From Phlegmacium glaucopus (lineage: Eukaryota; Basidiomycota; Agaricomycetes; Agaricales; Cortinariaceae), in contig MU130011.1 in assembly GCA_015039465.1 (NCBI GenBank), positions 132,193-196,192 on the forward strand: a DNA stretch of 64,000 nt. The letters run 5' to 3'. Below, in pieces: positions 55,535 to 64,000 of this stretch (the first letter of the stretch is position 1; each line of letters starts with the position of its first letter). A program made the translations under genes and the position numbers. The notes beneath the pieces were generated by a model. It did not search any database, was not told where the DNA came from, and saw only the letters and a list, made by a program, of their open reading frames with translations.

Positions 55535-55977
55535 GAACCTCTCACATGATGTGGTAGTGAGATCAGGTTAGATCTTATATATATTCCTCAACACTGAGTA
55601 CTGAGAGCTCGAGATAGGTTTTCATGATGTAACGAGGACGTTGAATTAATATGGGGCGAGTTCAGGCGAGTTCGCAGATTAGATACACAGATCACATGAC
55701 CACGTTGATTATAGCTTAGATACAGCATTATGTAATCATCATCGCTTGCCCTGCGTTTACGCGTTTACGAGCCACAGCTAGGAATCCAACTGGATCACTC
55801 CAATAGAACACAATTACTGGCGACAGCGCTGGCACCGTCGCTGGCTATAGCAGGTCGGCTGCATGCATATAATGTTCATACAAAACGTGTCAGGAAACAC
55901 AACTGTCAATTACTGCTCACCATTTCAAAGTTCAGCGGGTACCGAATCCTAGAACCTGTACGGCTTGACAACCAGGG
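55535..55977. other. Intergenic between TMA16-like and TCD-like copies
   Basis: Includes TCD upstream sequence from about 55,775, repeated at 60,809. No gene. Confidence 0.5.
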
Positions 55978-57180
55978 CTAAATTATGACGAGGACTTGGT
56001 ACAAGAACAGCTAGCCCGAAACTACGCATTTTTGGAGAAGAATCCATGACAAAATTAGACAAGGAAGCGTTATCAATCGTTGGTTGTGGAGGCGTTAGCA
56101 GTTGGGCTCCCGTCATGCTGGGCCGATCGTGAGTATCGAGTATCTGGCAACGGAACTTCAGCTGACCTGTGATGCTTAGAGGTGTATCAAAAATCAGACT
56201 CGTTGACCCCGATTATGTCACATTGTTCATGCTACCGCCGTCTTTACAGACAACATGACATGTATAAGAGGAAACGCTGAAGCAGATTGCGAAGTGGGTG
56301 TCACTTTTTATACAAGATGCGATCGATAACATTCGAACTAAAAGTCGATGCACTCAAATATTGTCATAGTCATAATATTCAAGTCAGCAACTATCCATGC
56401 AGATCGTTCGATTCCTGACTCTCAATAATTATACAGGTCATTTCTTTGATGGGAGGTGGTGCCAAATGCGATCGAACACAAATACAGGTAGCGACATATC
56501 TAATACGGTTTATGACCCGTTAGCTGGCTCTGTCCTCCGGCGACTCCATCTGCAAGGCGTGAATTCTGGCATACCAATGGAGTGCTCCAGAGGTTCCTGG
56601 GGACTTTCAGTCTCTCCCTCTAATTGACGAGGAGTTTCAAAAGGGTTCCATGAAAGAGCGAAGTGCATTTGACGATTTCCGCGTCAGAATATCACCAGCC
56701 TTTGGTCCTTTGCCTTCGATCTTTGGTTTAAACAGAGCGGCGTACATTCCATGTGAGCTCGCTGGAACGCCTTATCTTGGACCTCTTCTCTATCAAGAAC
56801 AGGAGAAGGACTATATAAATGCCTTCACCAGCATCCCTTGCATCGCGAATCCAAAATTGCGGCTCATCAGATCACGTAGGATTTTTTTATCTAAAATTGC
56901 TTGCATTTTTATCTGACTAGTCCTTTGAATAGACGAAGACAATATAGCTCTTATATTTGAAGACATACAGAGGCCGTTCTCTGCTTCCACCACACGACGT
57001 CTCAACAAGACCTACTTTAGTTGGAAGAGACCCAGGCTCCAGCTCATCTGCTCTGTCTCGAGAATTGTGTTGTTTTTGATCAACCCGACGTAGAAAGCAT
57101 GTAAAAATCTGCTGGAATGGATCTTCAGTCACCACACCAAAAGGACTCTGGGGCGAGGAAGTATTGTAGATCGTAGAGCA
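55978..57180 (+). pseudogene. TCD-like pseudogene, copy 3
   Basis: It reads NYDEDLVQEQLARNYAF and then loses frame through a lost T. GAGAKCDRTQIQ, FGPLPSIFGLN and the C-terminal CVVFDQPDVE region follow in other frames. It shares with copy 1 the deletion before EVPG. Confidence 0.75.
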
Positions 57181-57474
57181 GCGGAAGGACGGTGTGTTTA
57201 GACCGGTGCTGTGGCTCTATCTAAAATATATGTTGGGATCTCGCGAAGTGACCATCACACATGTACACAACGTTTGTGGTTCCCTTTCAAGTTCCTCACC
57301 ATCGATAATAGTTTCTATCTCATTCGAGCCTTTGAGTTTCAAGGAGTATGATTCAATATCTACGTCGACAAGGCAAGACATCATGGAGAGTACGGAGCAA
57401 TGGTAAGAAAAAAACATCCATGGTAATGAATACTAATTGAATTTTGTAGACCATGCGCTGTACGATCGCCCCCT

Positions 57475-58350
57475 TCAATCGGTCTCTGATCCCGAGGAGA
57501 CTCTATGGACATCCGAGTCGTCGTCGTATACTGGCCCTGCACAAGAATTTAGCGATGATGCTCAGAAATCAAGAAAGATAGGGAATTACACGTACGTTTT
57601 CGTACGTTTGTCTTTGGATTGTCGCCGTATCCCCGTCGGCGCCTCTCAGCCGTCGCAGGCGTTGCAGAGGCTGGAGTTGACATCGAGGCTGGGGTTGATG
57701 TCGAGGCTGGAGTTGGCATCGATGCAGCCGATGTCGACGCTATCGGCGGTGCTGGTGCTGGTACTGGGATCACAGCGGGGGTATTTGAACCGCCCGCTGT
57801 CACACCTGCTACAAAAGTTGTGAATAAAAGATGGATGGATTGCGAAACCAACATACTTCTCGACTCCATGACGGGGATTTTATACCCCGAGAGGTCCTCG
57901 CCTCTCCGCTGTCCCCGGGTCTGGGAGGGACCCGATTGATGCCTGTCTTAAGGCTTTTTCCTCCCCTGTTGGATGTGAGCTGCAGTTAACCATTCCAGAG
58001 TTTCCTGACGGGGGTCTCACCTTGCCAGCTCCTGAGCTGTCAGCGCCCATCCGAGCGTTGACCGGATGGGTGCCAGTGGAATGATCGCTTGCGATCATGC
58101 CTGATGATTCACGTAAAGGGTTGTAGCGTGTTGGGGCCTCCGTCATGCGGAGACTCCCGTGGTGGTGATGGCGGATAGCGCCCGAATTCGAGGGATACTG
58201 ATATTCTTGTTGACCCATATGTTGGTAGGGAGGGCCTTGCCAGCCGTAAAAGTGCTGCATTTGCAGCGCCCACATGTACTGCTGGACTAGAAGAGGAGGT
58301 GGGGGTTGTTGGTTCATTGCAAAGAGGTACAGCCAAATCGAGGGGTCCAT
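57475..58350 (-). pseudogene. Pro/Gln-rich protein, copy P5
   Basis: The N-terminus is MDPSIWLYLFAMNQQPPPP; exon 1 ends early at RRGPLGV through a frame change shared with P4. Exon 2 has two to three 18-nt units (TPASTS / TPASMS). The last exon is intact (RPVYDDDSDVHRV, SGSETD). The splice sites are conserved. Confidence 0.6.
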
Positions 58351-59368
58351 CGTCGACGTTGTGGGAGCTGAAGGCAGGGATCCAAGCGAAGCAAACCTTT
58401 ATATATGTGGTGGTTGTGTTTCCTGTTTGTCTATTTCGTGCACAATTTACTCACATTGTATATCGTAGGACAAATGACTCATTCCGTGCTGTAACGTCCC
58501 TTTTTTACTGCTTCAGCCTAGGCTTAATGCGAATGATGTAGATCCATTTGGGGTTTCCATGGATATCGTGGATGACAGTCTTCCAACGCGCGTTTGAGGG
58601 TGCCAGGAATGTTGCCTAATGAATATGAGAACGTAATTCATGATCATGGGTGATGCTGTGCTTCCTCATGGCGAACCTTCTTCATTGTGTTCAAAATGCG
58701 TCAAGGCCTCACGCACACCATTTACTTCCTCCTTATCGATATATTTAGACTCATCAACTTGAAGAATTCATCGAGCAAATAGTATTTCCTTCGCTCAGAG
58801 GTGCCGCTCTAGACTAGTCCTGATATTCTCCCACTCAAGAGCCCTCTTCCACACTATAATATTTTATCGGCCGCTTGTCAAAAATATAGGTGACTTTCCC
58901 AATTTGGGGGATATCAACGTACATATATGGGATGATCGATCACGCGAAGGAGGCGTTCTTCCCTTCAATCACTGCTGTTTACAAACAAACCGGCTCGGGT
59001 TCAACGGAGGCATTTCCAGGGCATGTGCAATTGACATGCCTGCCTGTTCTACTGTACGTCTCCTCTTTCAGTTAGTAACATAGGCTAATGCATTCATATT
59101 ATACTAATAGATCTGCCTCATCAGAAGATGTCGGCACCAGTTTTTCGACCCACAGTATAATGTGTATTCCAAGCGGAGTTGGACGATTGGCGCACGAAAG
59201 GGAAAAGAAGTGATTACCCCCGGCAGCCAGGTTGTGATGTTAGACTGTTAATATCCGCAAATTTGGTGTGACTGGCAGACCATAAAACGTAGAAAGTAAT
59301 CCCCGAATCGATTTTCTTTCGGATAGGGATGATAATCGACCGTGTTTAATTATTTTTCGTGTCTTGAG
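58351..59368. other. Conserved block, copy 4
   Basis: Diverged copy of 53,357-54,342 with the same MIDHAKEAFFPSITAVYKQTG phrase (58,932). No confident gene. Confidence 0.4.
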
Positions 59369-59845
59369 TCTTGAGATGCAGGTAGCTCACGCACCCCAGA
59401 GAATGACCCATGCATAAATTCGTCGAAGACGGATTCAAGAGATGCCTGGCCTGGGTTAGAAATAACATCATAATCGTCGTCGCTCAGAGCAGTCATGGCC
59501 ACTAAGAACAGAAAAAGAAACTTGCTGTAACAAAGACGCCAATTTATTAAATAGAAAAGGAATTATACCATCATTACAGGATCGTTCGTACACGAGGCGG
59601 AGGGGTTAGTTGCCGGTCGGCGCGCCTGTTGGTCACTGGTCTATAACGGATCGAATTGTGATTGAGTAGGTTCTTAATACAAGGATGCGGAGACAAGAAT
59701 TGAAGTAAGATAAGGACCAAGGATGGATATAATGGATATAATCCAATCAATTGCGGCTTGACTTGCACCCAGGAAAGTAAGCCGAGCTCTTCAAACTCAA
59801 CCTCAATGGCTGATGATCATTTCATGGCTATGTAGCCGAGTTATC
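59369..59845. other. Small-ORF copy and intergenic sequence
   Basis: It holds the eroded second copy of the small ORF (about 59,369-59,510) and an intergenic stretch with an insertion near 59,680-59,715 relative to 54,670. Confidence 0.4.
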
Positions 59846-60575
59846 CATTGTCATCATTGTATCTGAAAATCGCAGGGAAGGTTCTCCAATTTGTGGTAGT
59901 TGAAGTACAGTTGGATCCTGCTTCTCCATCACGTCAGTGTCCATCGCATCGCCGCCCTCAGAAATTGTCGTTGATTCCAAAACTAGAAAGATGCTTTCCA
60001 GGCTTTGAAAGGACTAACGACTTCGGGTTTGCTGCTAGATATTCGAATGAATCGGATGCGTTGTATGGACGCAAGTTCTTTTTTATCCCATCACCGAAAA
60101 ATCTCCAGTGTTACGCCATGGGTTAAGTCAATAATTTCTTCAACGATAATCAATTCTCTAGTGACAAAATTGAAAGGGGCGGGTCGCGTACCAATGCCTG
60201 TACGATACAACTCGGCTTCTTGAAGTCCAACTTGATTTCTTCTGAACTTTTAGGTCTGCTCTTTCTCCTTGCCGATCTTATCTTCTCTAAATCTTCGTCA
60301 AATCGTGTTTAACCAGATGTCGTTGACAATGAGATGCAGATCCTGCAGTGACAATACCCCTTCTTCCGGCGTTGCATAAAATAAAAATCCATAGAGATCG
60401 ACTAGTGATATATATGAAAATTAGATATTTTTCAGGAAAAAATAAACGAGGATTGACGGACGCACAGAGCGGTTTTTTGCGCTTCGTTTTGTAGACAGGG
60501 TTTCCAAGCGCAGTGCAAGCTGTCCCGCTTGTTGAGATGCGTGAGAAGAAAAATATTTATTCAATGTGTTCATGA
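59846..60575 (-). pseudogene. TMA16-like copy 2
   Basis: Same exons as at 54,784 with more lesions; the exon-3 frame break before SKPGKH is shared. An extra T after AATCGTGTT (60,309) disturbs exon 2. Confidence 0.65.
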
Positions 60576-61010
60576 ACCTCTCACATAGTGTGGTAGTGAG
60601 ATCAGGTCAACCTTCGCTTAGATCAGGTTAGATCTTATATATATTCCTCAACACTGAGAGCTCGAGATAGGTCTTCATGATGTAACGAGGACGTTGAATT
60701 AATATGGGGCGAGTTCAGGCGAGTTCGCAGATTAGATACATAGATCACATGACGTTGATTATAGCTTAGATACAGCATTATGTAATCATCATCGCTTGCG
60801 CGTTGACGAGCCACAGCTAGGAATCCAACTGGACCACTCCAATAGAACACAATTACTGGCGAGAGCGCTGGCACCATCGCTGGCTATAGCAGGTCTGCCG
60901 CATGCATATAATGTTCATACAAAACGTGTCAGGAAACACAACTGTCAATTACTGCTCACGATCTCAAAGTTCAGCGGGTACCGAATCTAGAACCTGTACG
61001 GCTTAACGAC
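60576..61010. other. Intergenic flank of the TCD-like copy
   Basis: Copy of 55,535-55,977. No gene. Confidence 0.5.
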
Positions 61011-62230
61011 CAGGGCTAAATTATCATGAGGACTTGGTACAAGAACAGCTAGCCCGAAACTACGCATTTTTGGAGAGGAATCCATGACAAAAATTAGACA
61101 AGGAAGCGTTATCAATCGTTGGTTGTGGAGGCGTTAGCAGTTGGGCTCCCGTCCCCGTCATGCTGGGCTGATCGTGAGTATCGAGTCTCTGGCAACGGAA
61201 CTTCAGCTCACCTGTGATGCTTAGAGGTGTATCAAAAATCAGACTCGTTGACCCCGATTATGTCACATTGTTCATGCTACCGCCGTCCTTACAGACAAAA
61301 TGACATGCATAGGAGAAAACGCTGAAGCAGATTGCGAAGTGGGTGTCACTTTTTATACAAGATGCGATCGATAACATTCGAACTAAAAGTCGACGCACTC
61401 AAATATTGTCAGTCATAATATTCAAGTCAGCAACTATCCATGCAGATCGTTCGATTCCTGACTCTCAATAATTATACAGGTCATTTCTTTGATGGGAGGT
61501 GGTGCCAAATGCGATCGAACACAAATACAGGTAGCGACATATCTAATACGGTTTATGACCCGTTAGCTGGCTCTGTCCTCCGGCGACTCCATCTGCAAGG
61601 CGTGAATTCTGGCATACCAATGGAGTGCTCCAGAGGTTCCTGGGGACTTTCAGTCTCTCCCTCTACTTGACGAGGAGTTTCAAAAGGGTTCTATGAAAGA
61701 GCGAAGTGTATTTGACGATTTCCGCGTCAGAATGTCACCAGCCTTTGGTCCTTTGCCTTCGATCTTTGGTTTAAACAGTGCGGCGTACATTCCATGTGAG
61801 CTCGCTGGAACGCCTTATCTTGGACCTCCTTTCTATCAAGAACAGGAGAAGAACTATATAAATGCCTTAACCAGCATCCCTTGCATCGCGAATCCAAGGT
61901 TGCGGCTCATTAGATCAAGTAGGATTTTTTTATCTAAAATTGCTTGCATTTTTATCTGACTAGTCCTTTGAATAGACGAAGACGATATAGCTCTTATATC
62001 TGAAGACATACAGAGGTCGTTCTCTGCTTGCACCACACGACGTCCAGACAAGACTTACCTTGGTTTGATGGGACCCAGCTCGTCGACTCTGTCTTAAGAA
62101 TTGTGTTGTTTATGATCAACCCGACGTAGAAAAGCATGTAAAACCCTGCTGGAATGGATCTACAGCCACCACACCAAAAGAACTCTGAGGCGAGGAAGTA
62201 CAACATATCGTAGATCGTAGAGCAGCGGAA
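61011..62230 (+). pseudogene. TCD-like pseudogene, copy 4
   Basis: Near-copy of 55,978-57,180, with a one-base insertion restoring part of the MTKIRQG phrase (about 61,083) but other frame breaks retained. It ends in the C-terminal exon; the following P-family copy is missing because of the A-run join. Confidence 0.75.
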
Positions 62231-62352
62231 GGACAGTGTGTTTGGACTGGTGCTGTGGCTCTATCTATGTATTAGAAATGTATGCTGTGGTTTTGCAAAG
62301 TGACCGTCACATGTACACAACTTCATAAGGTGACCGTTTGTGGTCCCCTTTC

Positions 62353-62378
62353 AAAAAAAAAAAAAAAAAAAAAAAAAA
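62353..62378. repeat. Run of 26 A at a suspicious join
   Basis: Left of the run the sequence follows the unit up to gtggtccccttt (compare 57,275). Right of it the sequence resumes about 1.37 kb further on in the unit (compare 53,646), skipping the Pro/Gln-rich gene. Confidence 0.8.
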
Positions 62379-63072
62379 TGGGTGATGCTGTGCTTCCTCA
62401 CGGCAAATGTGCCTTGCCTGTGTTCAAAATGCGTCAAGGCCTCACGCACACGACTTACTTCCTCCTTATCGACGTATTTGACTCGTCAACTTGAAGAATT
62501 CATCGAGCAAACAGTATTTCCTTCGCTCAAAGGTGCCGCTCTAAACTAGTCCCACTCAAAAGCCCTCTTCCACAACTATAATATTATATCGAAAATATAG
62601 GTGACTTTCCCAATTTGGGGGGTATCAACTTATATAGGATGATCGATCACGCGAAGGAGGCGCTCTTCCCTTCAATCACTGCTGTTTACAAACAAACCGG
62701 CTCGGGTTCAACGGAGGCATTTCCAGGGCATGTGCAATTGACATGCCTGCCTGTTCTACTGTACGTCCCTCTTTCAGTTAGTAACATATTTTTTGAGGCT
62801 AATGCATACATTTTATACTAATAGATCTTCCTCATCAGAAGATGTCGGCACCGGTTTTTTGACCCACTGTATAATGTGTATTCCAAGCGGAGTTGGACGA
62901 TTGGCGCACGAAAGGGAAAGAAGTAATTATCCCCGGCAGCCAAGTTGTGATGTTAGACTGTTAATATCCGCAAATTTGGTGTGATTGGCAGACCATAAAA
63001 CGTAGAACGTAATCCCTCGTAATCCCCGAATCGATTTTCTTTCGGATAGGGATGATAATCGACCGTGTTTAA

Positions 63073-63300
63073 TTATTTTTCCTGTCTTGAGTCTTGAGAT
63101 GCAGGTAGCTCACGCACCGCAGAGAATGACCCATGCATAAATTCGTCGAAACTGGATTCAAGAGATCCCTGTCCCGGGTTGGAAATAACATCATGATCAT
63201 AGTCGTCGCTCAGAGCAGTCATGGCCACCAAGAACAGAAAAAGAAACTTGCTGTAACAAAGACGGCAATTTATTAAATAGAAAAGGAATTGTACCATCAT
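63073..63300 (-). CDS. Small hypothetical protein, copy 3
   Basis: Identical in translation to 54,343-54,570; the same doubts apply. Confidence 0.3.
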   Translation of the reverse strand: MMVQFLFYLINCRLCYSKFLFLFLVAMTALSDDYDHDVISNPGQGSLESSFDEFMHGSFSAVRELPASQDSRQEK

Positions 63301-63513
63301 TACAGGATCGCTCGTGCACGAGGCGGAGGGGTTGGTTGCCAGTGGGCGCGCCTGTCAGTCACTGGTATAACGGATCAAAGTATGATTGCGTAGGTTCTTA
63401 ATGCAAGGATGGATATAATGGATATAATCCAATCAATGCGGCTTGACTTGCACCCAAGAAAGTAAGCCGAGCTCTTCAAACTCAACCTCATGGCTGATGA
63501 TCGTTTCACGCTA

Positions 63514-64000
63514 TATAGCTGGGTTATTTATTGTCATCATTGTACTTGAAAATCGCTGAGGAGGTTCTCCAAATTGTGGTAGTTGAGGTACAGTTGGCCG
63601 CAGTGCATCCTGCCAGTGCTGCTCCATCACAACGTCCATTGCATCGCCGCTCTCGGAAACTGTCGTTGATCCCAAAATAGAAAGATGCTTTCCAGGCTTT
63701 GAGAGGACTAACGACTTCGGGTTCGGATATTCGAATGAATCGGATGCGTTGCATGAACGCAAGTTCTTTTTTATCCTATCGCCAAAAATCTCCAGTGTCG
63801 CGCGCGGCGCCATGGGTTAAGTCAATAATATCTAACGATAATCAATTTTCTAGTGACAAAATTCAAAGGGCAGGTCACGTACCCATGCTTGTACGATACG
63901 ACTCGGCTTCTTGAAGTCCAACTTGATTTCTTCTGAACTTTTAGGTCTGCTCTTTCTCCTTGCCGATCTTATCTTCTCTAAATCTTCGTCAAATCGTGTT
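63514..64000 (-). pseudogene. TMA16-like copy 3 (runs off the window)
   Basis: Identical in translation to the 54,784 copy over the visible part, including the exon-3 frame break. The 5' exons lie beyond the window end. Confidence 0.65.

Larger units (their letters stand above)
55775..60808. repeat. About 5.03-kb array unit
   Basis: The unit contains a TCD-like copy, P5, the conserved block, the small ORF and a TMA16-like copy. It repeats from 60,809 (for example the MQIVRFLTLNNY frame at 56,397 and 61,440). The 49.0-55.7 kb segment is a rearranged, longer version of the same unit. Confidence 0.8.
62379..64000. repeat. Near-identical copy of 53,647-55,268
   Basis: Only a handful of differences were seen (for example a lost base near 62,767 and another near 62,929). 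The 58.6-kb copy is clearly more diverged. It contains the conserved block, the small ORF (63,073-63,300) and a partial TMA16-like copy. It is either a very recent duplication or an assembly duplicate. Confidence 0.85.

Overview
The window looks like a repeat-rich nuclear locus of an agaricomycete (mushroom-forming basidiomycete). The evidence is short introns of 45-65 nt with GTNNGT donors and CTNAN branch sites, a Kyakuja-Dileera-Zisupton (KDZ) transposase relic, a Ty3-type LTR element, a NACHT-WD40 (NLR-like) gene, and basidiomycete-type housekeeping genes. I cannot name the species.

Layout. (1) 1-18,300: an old, CpG-poor transposon graveyard. It holds a decayed LTR, a hAT-like MITE, a KDZ pseudogene with an inserted telomere-like block, a LINE fragment, and several palindromic elements built from short repeated words that share CTTTAC-type ends. 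A young CpG-rich LTR element (9,618-14,129, TSD GCCTG) sits here; it keeps gag and part of protease and carries a spliced gene on the opposite strand. A solo LTR (7,766-8,365, TSD GTCCA) split one palindromic element, and a second copy at 16.5 kb preserves the empty site. (2) 18,303-22,773: a NACHT-WD40 gene whose 14 WD repeats look like a duplicated 7-blade block, with one frameshift. (3) 22.8-36.9 kb: duplicated and decayed material. It includes a pseudogene of the Stm1-like gene, a pseudogene of the membrane-protein gene, an O-fucosyltransferase-like pseudogene, and a 5.4-kb tandem duplication (25,573-31,008 and 31,009-36,860) carrying a Pro/Gln-rich three-exon gene. (4) 36.8-48.9 kb: the gene core. 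It contains DUS1 (tRNA dihydrouridine synthase), a small membrane protein, an Stm1/HABP4-like protein, an OCRL-type inositol 5-phosphatase with a 4-nt micro-exon in its catalytic motif, and cyclophilin-40. (5) 49-64 kb: an amplified array of pseudogenes (tRNA t6A dehydratase TCD-like, TMA16-like) and more copies of the Pro/Gln-rich family, with a unit of about 5 kb.

The strangest signal is 34,705-35,940. It is the plain reversal (not the reverse complement) of the neighbouring element and follows a 28-A run; bases 34,002-34,676 mirror 35,940-35,266 exactly. No known DNA process does this, so it is best read as an assembly or gap-filling error. Two other long A runs (12,627-12,659 and 62,353-62,378) mark a frame break and a suspicious join.

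The core genes are ordinary housekeeping functions (tRNA modification, phosphoinositide turnover, Hsp90 co-chaperone) and do not form a pathway. The biologically most interesting parts are the antisense spliced gene inside the LTR element, the shared-terminus palindromic word elements, the 7+7 WD array, the micro-exon, and the tandemly amplified Pro/Gln-rich family.
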